Program-made: the position numbers and the translations under genes
Source: Gaeumannomyces sp. JS-464
Lineage: Eukaryota; Ascomycota; Sordariomycetes; Magnaporthales; Magnaporthaceae
Reading direction: 5' to 3'
Length of the DNA: 64,000 bases
Assembly: GCA_002197995.1 (NCBI GenBank)
Contig: NGZR01000003.1
Span: forward strand, 372,001 to 436,000
Notes under the pieces: model-generated
Databases searched by the model: none
What the model was told of the DNA's origin: nothing
The model's input: only the letters and a program-made list of their open reading frames with translations
Part shown: positions 44,804 to 56,301 of the stretch, piece after piece
Position numbering within the stretch: the first letter of the stretch is position 1
How the letters are laid out: each line of letters opens with the position of its first letter

Positions 44804-46891
44804 ATGGAGGCTATCACTGAAGTGGGTGCAAGGAAGCCTCCAGCCAAGAGCAATGAAGACGGTGCCGCAGACGATGACGTGCCGACGGGCTTTGGGAAAG
44901 CGTCGCTGCCAGAGAACTGCGTCGAGTACATGGTGTTTCTGATCGACAGCCAGCTGGACGCTCGCCAGGTCCTCTCACGTCTGGAGTCCGTCAAGAAGGC
45001 CGCGCTGCAGCTGGCGGCTGGGCTCACCAAGGATTACATTTGGCAGCGCGACAGCTTCATCCTTGAGGTGAAGAGCCGCTCTGGTGAGTTGCTGCTCGCC
45101 GTCTTGGCCCATAATCTGCCAATCCAGATGCAGCGCAGCTGACACCATAGTATGGCGCAACGGGAAAAAGGCCTCCTGTTTCTCCACGGCGTCACGGATC
45201 ACGGCGATTCGGTAGAGGATGAGTGGCTCGTAGTGTACATGCTCCGTGAGCTCAGCCGGTCCTTCAAGGAAATATGGATCCGCGTCTTTGACAGCGACGG
45301 CGAGTTCCTGCTCGTCGAGGCCGCCAACGTCGCCCCGAAATGGCTGAACCCGGAGATGGACAGCAACCGGGTCTGGATCAACGACGGCAGGCTCTTGCTC
45401 GTGCCCCTGTCTGACAAGGACAAGGACGGCCTCGCCTCTAAAAAGCCCATCACCCTGTCCGACGCCGTGAGCTTCATCGCCTCGACCCCCAACGCGCTGG
45501 TCCACTCGACCTTTGTCGAGTCCGAGGCCTTCTACCGCCTGGAAAAGTACCCGGGCCACATCACCGACGCGATCCACTGCTCGCAGATTACCATCCCCCG
45601 CAAGCTGGCCTACGTCCTGCACGACCGGCCCAAGGCCATCGCGCCAGCCGTCGAGGCCTTCTACCTGCGCGACCCTGTCTCGCTGAAGCCTATCGTGTCG
45701 GCCACATCCTCTGACGGCCTCGAGTTCCCGCCCGTGGACCTCGTGACCGTCAGCGTGCGCTTCACGAAGGTCCTGTTCGCCCAGCTCAAGTCGCAGCGGT
45801 TCAGCCCACCACCGGCCTGGGCGGCGCTGGTGGGGGAGCCAACCACCCTTGATGAGACGCAGGCTGCCGCCCCGCCGCCGCATTCCGCACAGGCACGGCT
45901 GGAGATGGGCATGAAGGTGACGACCGGGTTCGAGCTGCTGGCGGCCGGTGCAGACCAGAGCCGGAGCCGCGTGGCCCGCGAGGTCGGTATAATACTAGAA
46001 GACCTGCGGGAGGACGGCGGTGGTGGCTTACCTGCAGATGACGAGATCCGTGGCTGGGAAAGCGTCGATAGGGACGACGACGAAGCGTGGCTAGACATCA
46101 ACTTTGAGGACTTTGACCGGGAGCTACAGGGGGGAGGGAAGAAGGCGGGAGAGCGGGGCAAGGATAGCGGCGACGGTGCCTCCGGGTTCGGCAGCTCGGC
46201 GGCCCAGGCTGACCTGCGCAAGATCGTATCCCGGTTCGAGGCCTTCCTCAACGACGACGAGGCGGGCATCGATGGCGCCGAGGTCGACGATATGGACATG
46301 GATGATGATGACGACTATGATAGCGATCTGTCCGACGACGACAGCGGGGACGAGGACAAGGCCGTCAGCTTCGACGAGGAAGAGTTCCACCGCATGATGA
46401 GGGAGATGATGGGCCTGCCCGCCACGGCGAGCACCCAAGACAAGACGGCCGCCACGCCGGCCGCGGCAGCACAAAGAAAAGCCGCAGATACCAGTGACGA
46501 AGACGACGACGATGGCGACGAAGAGACCGAGGCTATAAAACAACTCGCGGCACAGATGGAGGCGGAGCTGAAGGAACACGGGGCACTGAAGCTGGACCCC
46601 AAGCCGAGCAAGAAGCAGGGCGCCCTGACAGGGAAAGGCGTGGACCAGGGGGAGTCGTCGTCAGGCGGTGGACAAGGACGCGTAGCCGACGCCCAGGCAG
46701 GGGAGGACAGCGACGGCAGCGACGACGAGGTGGACATCGACTACAACCTGGCCAAGAACCTGCTCGAGAGCTTCAAGGGCCAGGCCGGGGTGGCTGGGCC
46801 CGCTGGGAACATTCTGAGCATGCTGGGCATGAGCCTCCCACGCGACGAAGACGACCAGGACGACGAGAAAAGCGCCTCGAGATCTTTATAG
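44804..46891 (+). CDS. Ecdysoneless/SGT1-family protein (pre-mRNA splicing / transcription co-regulator)
   Basis: Exons 44804-45083 and 45171-46891, 666 residues, no frame error. The intron (GTGAGT, GCTGAC, AAAAAG) is chosen because only that acceptor joins KSRSG to LLFLHGVTDHGDSVEDEWLV in phase. Family marks: PENCVEYMVFLIDSQLDARQ, WQRDSFILEV, DSVEDEWLVVYMLRELSRSF, IWIRVFDSDGEFLLVEAANV, PKWLNPEMDSNRVWINDGRL, then a long acidic C-terminal half (DDMDMDDDDDYDSDLSDDDS) and a NLLESFKGQAGVAGPAGNIL end. The Ecd family supports Prp8/U5 snRNP function in animals, and fungal members were named SGT1; this is not the unrelated Skp1-binding SGT1. Role in fungi is inferred. Confidence 0.88.
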
Positions 46892-47167
46892 CTAAAACCA
46901 ACGCCAAGGAGGTTGGTTGGAAGGAGAGGGATATATAAACCGCCGCTTTGTTCTATAAATTACAGCAACGCCGCTTTTATATGCGATGCACCGTGAATAT
47001 AATAAGCACCGCTCAAACTCCGGCTCTATACCTATACCTACACCACACCCGGAACTGCGCCGATCCGGATCACCCAGTCCTCATGGCATGGCCCGCCTGT
47101 CCTGTATTGTTGTCCATTTGCTGCTTCATCGAACGGCTAGGCATTGCCAAATGCAGAGACTCCTGCC
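46892..47167. other. Convergent 3' region, ECD and APH-like gene
   Basis: 276 bp; TATATAA at 46929 and AT-rich stretches fit 3' processing signals. No gene. Confidence 0.5.
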
Positions 47168-48637
47168 TCACCAGTCGTCCTCGTCGTCCTTCTCCTTCTT
47201 GATCTTGACCCCGTCGTAGCCGTCGTCCTCCTCTTCCTCGACGAACCCCATTTGCCTGGGCGGCATGATCGCCGCGAGCGGCCTCGGCGCGGCAAAGTCC
47301 TGCACCTCGGCCAGCCGGAACAGCGTCTCGGTCAGCAGCCTCCGGGCCGTCATCTCCCGCGGGGTGCTGTCGGGCTGCGGCCGGTAGAACTCGCGGACGA
47401 CGGCGGTGACGTGATGGTAGCATTGGTAGAGCAGCAGCCTGGCCGCGCGCGCATACTCGCTGTCGTCGCCATCCCCGTCCGCGCCGGCCTCGGACTCGTC
47501 GTCCGAGTCGGCATTGGGCGGGAGCTCGACGGCTGTCGCCTCGACCTTCACGTCGTCCCGTTCGTCGTTCCCGTTGAGGCCGCGGAGGAAGCTGTCGGAC
47601 GGCTGCTCGCTGAAGACCTGCATGAACAGCGGGTCGCCAAAGACGCAGTTGCTCCAGTCCACGAGCCCCGTGACCGTCGCCCCATCCACCTGCGACAGCT
47701 TCAGCCACCCGGGGGCTTCGTGGTATTCGGGCGTCGCCGGGACGAGGATGTTCGGGTAGCTGGCAGCATGCACCACGACCAGCCGAGGCTTGGTCACCTT
47801 GTCCAGCGCGGGCAGGAGTCTCTCGACATTGGCCCGTATTGTGCCGTATGGGAGCTGGACGGCCATGTCCTGGCCGTCAACAAGGGACTGCTCGAGCATG
47901 GCGCGAAAAGCCATGGACCATGTGGAGTGGATTTGGAAAGGTGTGATGTCCCGTACGCGAGGCCGCGTCTGGAAGACAGGGAGCACCTGCACCACGGTGC
48001 CAAACTTTCCGTTCGGCGACGTCAGCCTCGAGAGGTTTCGTGCCAATCTCCCGACCTGAAAGTCGATCCGGTCCCAGTTCTGCTGGCTGAAAGCTGGCTG
48101 ACGGTGCACGGCTGGGATCGAGGGCACGTCAGGCTGGGTTATGACGGTGTAGGGCAAGTCGTGTAGTGGCAGCGGTGTAGGTGGCCAGCTGCCGTTGAGA
48201 GGCCGAGTCGGAAGTGAGCAGTTAGTGAGCAACGAGGGGATGAAGCCGAGCAGCTCTGTCAAGTCGGAAGTTGCGGCTGATGGCGAGCTGTACGGTAGCA
48301 CCTCAACGCCGGCATCGTCGAACTCGGCTTCGACAGGCGCGTAAAGAGCCCTCCTCTTGCTTTCGATCACCTCTCTCATCCACCCCAGCACCGCGGCCTC
48401 GGAATCGACCAGCCACTGCTCACAGCGTAGGAGTCGCACCATGGATGACGAAGACATGTTCAGGAAGAGATGGCGCCCGTTGGAGAGGCCCACGCCATAT
48501 ATCCTCTTAGGACGGCTGGGCCAATGCAGGGGCTGGGGTTCTCCCACAGTAAGATCCTCGTCCAACTCAAGAGCGTCGAGTACGAGGGCCTGAACCGCCT
48601 GGACCCAGGCCTCCCTGGGTGGTGGTGCCAGCGCCAT
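47168..48637 (-). CDS. Aminoglycoside-phosphotransferase-fold (APH) protein, possible pseudokinase
   Basis: Single exon, 489 residues from ATG at 48637; an ORF extension to 48850 is Pro/Arg-rich and probably leader. The N-terminal lobe (RIYGVGLSNGRHLFLNMSSS, EAAVLGWMREV) and the C-lobe motifs are those of the APH/choline-kinase fold: the catalytic loop reads RLVVVHAASYPNILV and the metal site GLVDWSNCVFGDPLFMQVFS. The second motif is complete, but the catalytic Asp of the usual HGDxxxxN is absent (HAASYPN) and the loop is one residue short. The tail is acidic, ending with GVKIKKEKDDEDDW. Substrate unknown. Homologues in filamentous fungi are usually labelled phosphotransferase family. Confidence 0.8.
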   Translation of the reverse strand: MALAPPPREAWVQAVQALVLDALELDEDLTVGEPQPLHWPSRPKRIYGVGLSNGRHLFLNMSSSSMVRLLRCEQWLVDSEAAVLGWMREVIESKRRALYAPVEAEFDDAGVEVLPYSSPSAATSDLTELLGFIPSLLTNCSLPTRPLNGSWPPTPLPLHDLPYTVITQPDVPSIPAVHRQPAFSQQNWDRIDFQVGRLARNLSRLTSPNGKFGTVVQVLPVFQTRPRVRDITPFQIHSTWSMAFRAMLEQSLVDGQDMAVQLPYGTIRANVERLLPALDKVTKPRLVVVHAASYPNILVPATPEYHEAPGWLKLSQVDGATVTGLVDWSNCVFGDPLFMQVFSEQPSDSFLRGLNGNDERDDVKVEATAVELPPNADSDDESEAGADGDGDDSEYARAARLLLYQCYHHVTAVVREFYRPQPDSTPREMTARRLLTETLFRLAEVQDFAAPRPLAAIMPPRQMGFVEEEEDDGYDGVKIKKEKDDEDDW

Positions 48638-51559
48638 GGGAGGCGAGGGCGGCGGTGAGGGCGGCGGTATCGGCGCTCGTGCTCTCGACGCTGGCGGGTG
48701 TCGCCGTCTCGTCTCGCGTCGACGGTTTGTGGGAGCGGTTCCGAGTAACCTTGACTCGCACAGGTCTCGGTCTGGGCTGTGAGCCGCGGCGCGAGGGTCG
48801 CGGAAGGCGTACGCGTACGACCTGTGTGATCTAGGCGCTGTCGGGCGCACAAGGACAGAGACGGGCGGCGTTACAGAGGCGGATTCTGATGCCCGCGAGG
48901 ACTGCGGCAGCGGAGATGATCGATGGCTCCTGGAAAAATCCCGATTCAGGGCACTGTTCGAGACATTTGTAGAAGAGGGCTGCCAGGGGCAGAGGCGGGA
49001 AGTGGAAGGAGAGGGTGACTGTGTTGGTGGTGGTGGGAGTGGTGGCGGTGGTTATTGCAGCTTTGTGTGGCTGACAGGGCTGCCATGGGAGCAGTCAGAT
49101 AGGGAGGGGGCGGCGGAGCGAGGATAGGCGGGTGAGGCATGGGCCGGATGTTTGTTTCCTATGCATGCAGCAGAAACCAAGGAGTGCGGAGGGGGTGGGT
49201 GGTTGCCGAGAGCCGCACAAGGGATACGACCTTCCCTTATGGTGGCTGCTTTCGGGACGCCAGACCGGCCGGGATCCCTAGAGGGGACCGTTTGGACGCC
49301 GAGCGAGACTTGGACGGGGCAAAGGTAGAAAGGATACCATCGCAGACGGCGACGGCCATGTTGACACTCGTCTTACTATTTATGAGCAGCAACCGGGAAT
49401 GAAAGGAATATAGGACAGTGAAATCCCAGACCGCCACATGCTCGACTGGCCAACTCGCTCGCTTGTCTGGTGGCGAGAAGGAAAGGGATCCCGTCATGGC
49501 ATGCTGGGAGACGGCGCGGACCACCGCACAGCCAACGGCGGCAGCAGAGCCAGGCCGTCAGTGTGGAGGCGGGATGTGGAGGCAGCAGCATGCCAGCAAG
49601 TGTCATTGGGCATCTCTCTGTCGCTCGACCGGCTACTAGCGACGCGAGAGATTGGGGATGCAAGAGAGGCGTGCTGGGGGAACGAATAACACGGCGGGCG
49701 TAGCGAAGCAGCCAGCCCCGAGGCGAGGTTCAAGAGCATGGCCAGGGGTTAGGCGGCGTCCGAGCTTGTTAGCCTCTCGGCTCCTCAGCCCATGGTGTGG
49801 CGTGGCGGACACTTGGCCCTAGACCTGGGAGTCTGTGGTCTTTGGTATGCATGGAGGGAGCTAGGCGGTGGGCAGGTATCTCGGCTGCCGGGTGGTTTTG
49901 TTTGCTTGCTAGCTAGGTATGTAACCTAAAGCCCCCCTCGGCCGAGATGATCCGGCTTCCATGCCTGGCTACACGCACGCCACGCCACCCCTCGGGGTTG
50001 CTGTTGCTATTTGCTGTCGATGCAGCGGCCCAAGGGCCAAGCAAGGGCGCGGGAACCAGCACTAGGGTCGTCCATGATCGCACACCCACCGTATCACCCT
50101 CCCCTCCCCCTGGTCGCCTGCGCTGCAACTTCAAACGGCGTCGGGGTCTGCCTGTCACTCGCCTGCAGCAGGGCTCAAGCAGCAGATCGTCGGTCTCTCC
50201 CTATTGGATCGAGTGTAGCGAACCTGCATGTGTTTGGCGAAACGAGCGAGGGCTTGCTTCTTGGCATCTGGCCGGTCTGGAATGCTGGGTGGAGAAGGTC
50301 ACCTTTCCCTCCCTTTCCTTCTTTACTCTGGTGAGCCATCATCTCCGACTGCGGCAACAGAGGAGGCACAAGGCATCGGGAGGAGGAGGAGGATGAGGAG
50401 GAGGCTGGGGCTGCCCGCCTCATCGTCCACCCGGCGGGTCGTCGATGGGCCGTCTGGTCCGATTGTTGTCTTTGCCTGTTTGCAGTCGAGGTTGTCTCGC
50501 CAGTCTGACAGACACACGCAGCCACAGCAGGTCGCATTCCCGTTGCAATCCCGATGCTGTGGTTCCATCACGGAAGGAGCAGGGCAGGCAAGCAGGGACA
50601 GCTCAGGTCCAACGGTGGAAAGTCCTCCTAAAGCGCCCGCCAACCAGCGGCCCAGCCCAGCCCCAGTCCAGACGCCACCGACCCACCGCTTGGGAACGCC
50701 CCCTGCTAGCTCGCACGGGTAAGCGAGTCGGGGATTTTTCGATTGGTCGCCAGCAAGCGAAGGTCCATTTACCCACCTAAGCGTGGCTCTCACCACCAAA
50801 AAGCCCAGGCGGCGGGAAATGGATGCCAGTCTTTTCCACTTCCATGTTGGGGTTTTGATCAGCTTTTTTTTTTTTTCTTCTTGCGCTCCTGGCCAGGCAG
50901 GCGTCCACGCATTGGGATATTTCCCGATGGAGAAATTCGCGTAGATCATTTGCCCGACGGACCCTTGGCTGCCAGGGCTACGTCGCATCGCAGAAGGGAA
51001 ACTCGTCAAAATTATCGCCATCAGGGTTAGCGCCTCTGCACCCTTCAAATTCCCACAGGCCCCCCCACTGCTGCTTCTCCGCTAGCGTCTCCCGCAAGCA
51101 GGATCCTCCTGCCTCCCCAGCAGAGGGGCACAAGGGGCCAACATCAAAAAACGGGCACCGTTTGCAACGCGGGGGCCAGGCGGGAATCGTCATCTACCGC
51201 CTCTCTCGCTTGACAACATCCATACCCATGGAGCGCTGTCTGTGGTATGTCTAGTGGGGGTGAGCAAGCCGGCAAGCAGATATGGGTATATTGACCTTCC
51301 ATATTCGACACCGAGGGTCGACTCGGCGAGAATACCGCGAACGAGGTCTGGACGGCATGGTCGCCGACCCGGCTGTCTGTGAGGCTCGGATAAACAGGTA
51401 TGTAGATCTGTAGATGCGCACCGCAATAGCAGCGGGCAGTGCGTGCCAAGCCTGTCGCCAACAGCCGCTCCTTCTCGGACCTCTGGATGCAAGGATGGAT
51501 TCTCCTCACCCACCACAAATCCATCACCTGACCTGACCTGCATTGTCCATGTCCAAGAC
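48638..51559. other. Gene-poor region between the APH-like gene and TAN1
   Basis: About 2.9 kb. Contains GGTGGTGG-type low complexity (49023-49055), GAGGAGG repeats (50379-50405) and a T13 tract (50863-50875). Frames of 60-240 codons here have no recognisable features. No RNA gene seen. Confidence 0.5.
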
Positions 51560-52992
51560 TTAGGCCGCATTCTCTGTGACGGGCGTGCCAGAGGACCTGC
51601 CGTGCTCTTCCTTGGGCACATCTCGCTCGCCTGTCTTTTGCTTCTTGGGCTCCTCCGCCTCGGAAACCGCCTGACTGTAGAGCTCTGATATGTTGTACCG
51701 CTTCAGTCCATCCCAGTCGCCGTCAACCACGCTCATGCCATAAATGTTCTGCTCCCCGATTTGTCAGTGGTCTTCACCAAGCGTTGCATGTCTACTCCTG
51801 ACACGAGAAACCATGCGCGGGTGCATGAGGAAGCATGAAGCCACGCCTACCTGGTACATGTCCACCAATATGACCTTGTCTGGACTGCCAAGATTCACCT
51901 TGTGGCGGTCGTCAATCATTCCTGCAATCTGATTGATGACATCTCCTCGCTTAAGCGGGCACTGGTTGCGTGTTGTGGCCCGGATGGCATACTTTCAGCC
52001 GCCTGTTAGCGTCGACATGGTCTGAGCAAGCGGTGAGCGAAGGAGCGCTTGTGTGTGATATCGGTGCCCCTACCGTATATGCCGGCTTCTCCTTGTCGCT
52101 GCCAGCGGCAGCAGCGGCGGGGACAGAGCCCTCCTCGGTCTCGCCGGCGCCCTCCACGGCCTTCTGCTGCTCGCCCTCGTCCTTGGCGCGCTTCATCGCA
52201 AACCACTGCGGCAGCACCTTCTCGCAGACCTCCTGCACACCCTTATCCGACGCACGGCCGACCAGGGCGATGGGTGTGAGCCGGTTGAGGTACCTGGAGC
52301 GCCTGGCCTTGGAGTCCGCCGTGACTTTGGCGTCGACGCAGATGCGGTGCGCAAACTCGACGGGCTCGATGGGCGCCCTGGTCTTGACGAACAGGAGGCA
52401 GTCGACGCTCTGGCGGAGGATGGTGAAGACCTCGTCGCGCGGGCGCTCCTTGCCGTCTTGAGGTTTCATAGAGATCAACTCCCTCTGGATGGACGCCTCG
52501 ATGTCCTCGTCCTCGTCCTCATCCTCAGCCGCGGCATCGTCACGAGGGGCCACATTATACAGCTTCTCTGCGTACTTTCAACACACCCAAAATATCGTTT
52601 GCGTGAAAATGGTTAGCGCCACGGCATCCGCGGCCACCGCAGCCACAGGCAGTGAGAGATTGCAAAAGATAGCACACACCTCGTCGAATAGGAGCTGAAC
52701 CTCGCGTGCGGCCTTGGCCTCCTGGGACCTGGCGCACGTCACCCATATGCCTGAGTAGCCCGGCTCGACCACACCTCGCTGGTCCGCCTTGAATCGCTGA
52801 TGAGGGGTCTGCCACTTGCCCGAGTTTCCAGCCTTGAAGAAGCGAGGTCAGTTGGGTGTGGGGCAGGCTGGTCGGCGAAAGAGTGCACCGAGTCGCCGAC
52901 ATGTCATGGAACCGGAGCAGAAAGCATACCTTTTTCCTCTTGGCAGGATTCGAGTCGGAACGGGGGCCGCCTTTTCGTTTTTGCTCCGACAT
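51560..52992 (-). CDS. TAN1: tRNA acetylation cofactor TAN1 (THUMP domain)
   Basis: Five exons: 52992-52930, 52832-52680, 52574-52074, 51991-51851, 51748-51560, totalling exactly 349 codons with no frame error. The N-terminus is basic (MSEQKRKGGPRSDSNPAKRK), then GYSGIWVTCARSQEAKAARE starts the NTD and EFAHRICVDAKVTADSKARR, YLNRLTPI and the THUMP core YAIRATTRNQ, RGDVINQIAGMIDDRHKVNL and DKVILVDMYQNIYGMSVV follow. TAN1 (THUMPD1) presents tRNA-Ser and tRNA-Leu to the acetyltransferase Kre33/NAT10 for ac4C12. The C-terminus is charged and disordered. All introns have clear donors and acceptors. Confidence 0.92.
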
Positions 52993-53485
52993 TTTGAAAG
53001 GTTTGGCTAATGGTTGATTTGCCAATATGTTCTCGAGTTGGTTTTGTGCCACTACCTACCTAGGTACCTAGGTTTGGTTGAGCGTTATAGTTGGGTACCT
53101 ATCCTCGTTATCCAACGGAGCCAGTCGCTGCTGTTTTGGTATTTTCTCTGTTGGTCGTGGTAATGGGGCGCAGCGAATAATCCTTGGGCGATCACGTGTC
53201 AGGTTCCTTTTTGCCCCTGACAAGCAAAAGACACGACCACCCATCCAGATACTGGACTGGTTTGGGAAATGCTGTTGCTGCTCTTCAATTTTGTGAGATC
53301 AGAGAAGATCAAAGTGCAGAGTGACATTGTACGAGAGGAGTGTACCTAGCAGAAACGCCATACAAGATCTATATGTGTCCTTGAAGCCAACACTTCCGAA
53401 ACTCCAAGCCATTTTCATGATGCAAACCGCCACTATTGTACAGAAGAAGACCCAGACTCGGGCTCAAACTCAGACAGGACACAAA
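52993..53485. other. Intergenic between TAN1 and ERV1
   Basis: About 490 bp: TAN1 promoter and ERV1 3' UTR. Contains two ACCTAGGT motifs (53052-53074 and TACCTA at 53096). No gene. Confidence 0.5.
53052..53074. repeat. ACCTAGGT-type palindromic intergenic motif
   Basis: CTACCTACCTAGGTACCTAG followed by GTT, about 60 bp upstream of the TAN1 start codon; same core as at 2186. Confidence 0.65.
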
Positions 53486-54123
53486 TCAATCACACCTCCC
53501 ATCCTTCCACCCCGTCCGCCACCTCTGCTCCCACAGCCTGCAGTCGAACTCGGGCTTGCCCAGCTTCCTGTTGACGTCGTTGTGCGCGTTGCACAGCCAC
53601 GTGCCAAAGTCGTCGCGGGACCGGGCCCGCACGGGCTCGCGGCGCATGTAGGCCTGGAAGTCGTCGGCGCAGACCCAGCACGGGTACAGCTTGGAGAAGA
53701 GGCCCATGAACCCGACGAGGTCCGCCTGCTCGGCCCGCGACGGCCGCTCCGGGTACGCGGCCGCGATCGAGTGCAGCAGCGTCCACGTGCTCCGGCCCAG
53801 CTGCTCGACGTCGGGCGGGCAGTCGCGCGCGGGCCGCTGCTGCTGTGCGGGCGCTGTGGATTTCCGGAGCGCCTTGCTCTGCGCCGCCCAGTCCGCCATT
53901 GTTGTGCAGGTCCGACAGCTGTGGGCTGCTTTTTAGCTTTTTGAGGTCCAAGGCTTGTTGGGGAACAGCATGATTTTGTTGTTTTTTTAACTGACGGTTT
54001 ACCATCTCTACCCAGGACCACCCCGCCCTTGGAAAGCTTCGCAGGGACATTTGCTGATGCAGCCCCCGAGGCGGGAGACGCAACAGGTGCGCTCGTCCTC
54101 TCGTCCTCGGCTTCTCCCGGCAT
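53486..54123 (-). CDS. ERV1: FAD-linked sulfhydryl oxidase ERV1, mitochondrial intermembrane space
   Basis: Exons 54123-53996 and 53918-53486, 186 residues, no frame error. The N-terminus (MPGEAEDERTSAPVASPASG to GVVLGRDGKP) is flexible; the intron (GTCAGT/CCACAG) splits the Pro codon just before the shuttle disulfide CRTC. The catalytic domain has DVEQLGRSTWTLLHSIAAAY, the FAD-proximal YPCWVC (53669-53686), DDFGTWLCNAHNDVNRKLGK and PEFDCRLWEQRW. This is the full Erv1/ALR set (CxxC shuttle, CxxC active, structural Cys pair). It re-oxidises Mia40 in disulfide relay import and passes electrons to cytochrome c. Divergent from HEM4. Confidence 0.94.
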
Positions 54124-54575
54124 GATTCGGCGTGGTTCAAATAGTTCAAGTGACTGGCAGAACTGAGCTGGAAGTCTACGAATACCGTGGCGTACAAGAG
54201 CGTGTTGGTTAGCTCGGTATAGGTGGCAAATATGCCAGTATGTGGTGGAGTCGGGGTTGGGCGCTGGATGGATATACGTTGTAAGCAGCGAGAGTGGCAT
54301 CAAGGGCTTGTGCTTGGTAATTCCACTGGTGCAACGGTCCCATCCCGTCGGGTGATTGACAGGGGCAGGGGCAGAAGCTTGCTTATCGATAAAGCTCGAC
54401 CCCATCACGCAACCTTGATCGGATCGTGGGGGGAGCGGGCCTGATGTTGGACAGGCATATGCACGGCGGGCAATCTGCGCTCAAATCTCCTCTTCAGTGG
54501 ACGAATTCAGGGGCGCAACAGGGCACAGACGCTCCCAATCAATCTAGCATCCGTCAGACCCCTGGAAAGGCCGCG
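54124..54575. promoter_or_regulatory. Divergent 5' region, ERV1 and HEM4
   Basis: 452 bp between start codons of two mitochondria/heme-linked genes. I see no clear HAP (CCAAT) pair by eye. Confidence 0.45.
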
Positions 54576-55588
54576 ATGAGTGGCTCTCAGGACACGACCG
54601 AGAGGAGGGTTCCCGTCTTCCTCCTCAAGACCAAGTCTAGCCCTACCGACGCCTACGAGGAGCAGTTTTCGAAGCCCCTGGATGGCGTCGTCTTTGAGCC
54701 CGAGTTTGTGCCCGTTCTGGAGCACCGGTTTCTGGATGCCGGTATGGACCGCGTCAGATCGCTGTTGAGAGGCGGCAAGATCAGCCGGGCGCCCGAGGCC
54801 GAGTATGGCGGCCTCGTCTTCACCTCGCAGCGCGCCGTAGAGGCCTTTGCGGCGCTGGTTGCAGAGGAAGGAGGTATGGCTCTGCCCCTATGCACCAACA
54901 TACATCGAGTTACCGCTCAACATTCACGAAATACCAGCGGGGTCGGGTCGCGATGGATGGCCACATCTCCAAGGTGTGCCGGTCTACAGTGTCGGGCCGG
55001 CGACGACCCGGGCCCTCAAGGCGGTGCCGCAGCAGCCTGGGCTCCAGGTCTACGGCGAGCACACGGGTAACGGCGAGACGCTGGCGCCCTTCATCCTGGA
55101 CCACTACGGCGACTGGTACAGGGACCGGGCGACCAAGCCGCCGCTGCTGTTCCTGGTCGGGGAGCAGCGCAGGGACGTGATCTCGCGGGTCCTGATAGAC
55201 GACGGGGCTGGCGCCCGACAGGCGGGTGCGGGTCGACGAGGTGGTCGTCTACGGGACCGGGGTGATGCGGTCGTTTGAGCACGACTTCGCGGCGAGGCTG
55301 GCGCGGGCCGGCGAGGCGGGGCGGCGCGAGCTGTGGGTGGTGGTGTTCTCGCCGACGGGGTGCGACAGCATGCTGCGCGGGCTGGGGCTGCTGAGCGCGA
55401 CGGGCGTCCTGGACGGCGAGGCGGCGGCCAGGATGAAGGGCGGCGGCAGCAGCAGCAGCAGGCGGCTGGTTGCCACGATCGGGCCAACAACAAAGGCCTT
55501 CCTGCAGAGCTCGTTTGGGTTCGAGCCGGATGTGTGCGCCGAGATGCCGAGCCCCGAAGGCGTGTGGCGGGCATTAGCAAATACATGA
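54576..55588 (+). CDS. HEM4: Uroporphyrinogen-III synthase
   Basis: Exons 54576-54873 and 54938-55588. The acceptor ATACCAG is chosen because it keeps DGWPHLQ before GVPVYSVGPATTRALKAV in phase. Family marks: VPVFLLKTKSSPTDAYEEQF, GLVFTSQRAVEAFAALV, PVYSVGPATTRAL, LFLVGEQRRDVISRVL, VVVYGTGVMRSFEHDF, WVVVFSPTGCDSMLRGLGLL and VATIGPTTKAFLQSSFGF, the two-lobed HEM4 domain that closes and flips ring D of hydroxymethylbilane in the cytosol. Two bases are missing near 55206: GACGGGGCTGGC in place of a run of about six G (D-D-G-G-L-A-P). The total is then 317 codons. No other oddity. Confidence 0.92.
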
Positions 55589-56301
55589 CCAATGCGGGAT
55601 GATGGATGTGTCAAGCTGTCAAGCAGCGGCAGGCTGTTATGTAAGAAGGGCTGCTTGGCTTGTAGGGAGAGCGGTGCCAGCAGCAGCCGTGTCGCTGCGT
55701 TACGTCAAAGAGACATAGCAAAGCTCGAGTTGGGCAAGAATCCCAGCCGGTGCGTGCAGCCTGAGCGCGACACGTACCGCTGGGGCGACCCGACGTTATT
55801 CTTATTCTTAGCTTAGGCACGCACGCTCCCATACCCCCGTCCATTCCCTGGGTTACCCCACCTGGCGCATGGATCCGGCGGCTTGTAGCGCCAGCAAATC
55901 GCCTGGGCCCATTGGGAAGGCTTGTGCGGGGGCACCGACGCTGCGTTACGTGTTGCTGATTGTTGCTGATACCGTCCTGCTCCAGCCCAGGCAGGCCCTG
56001 GGACAGCCGCCATCCGTGCGCAACCAAAAGCTGCTGCTGGGAAAATCGACAAGATCCTCAACACTTTCTTGTCGCGCGCACCGCCCATTGACACGCGCCC
56101 TCAACGCACCCTGTTTCGATCCATGCAAACCAAAGCTTGCCGTTGCTTGCGTGGCGGCCAGTACAAAAGTCGACGCCCGGACCCTGGCGATCCTCCCCCG
56201 TGGTCCCACACCACCCCCAGACGACGACGACCTGCATCGTCACCGTCATCACCAGCACCGTCACCGCCGTCATCAGCACCGCCCACCGCCTCCTCGCAGC
56301 C
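55589..56301. other. Intergenic, HEM4 to OXR1
   Basis: About 710 bp with the HEM4 3' end and OXR1 promoter; no repeat or gene apart from frames with no protein character. Confidence 0.5.

Noticed and set aside
44975..45883. 302-codon minus-strand frame
   Set aside because: Antisense shadow of the ECD gene.
44804..46891. Calling this gene the Skp1-binding co-chaperone SGT1
   Set aside because: It has no TPR, CS or SGS domain; it is the unrelated Ecd/SGT1 family.
48638..48850. 71-residue N-terminal extension of the APH-like protein
   Set aside because: Pro/Arg-rich, unlike the family start; MALAPPPREAW is a better start.
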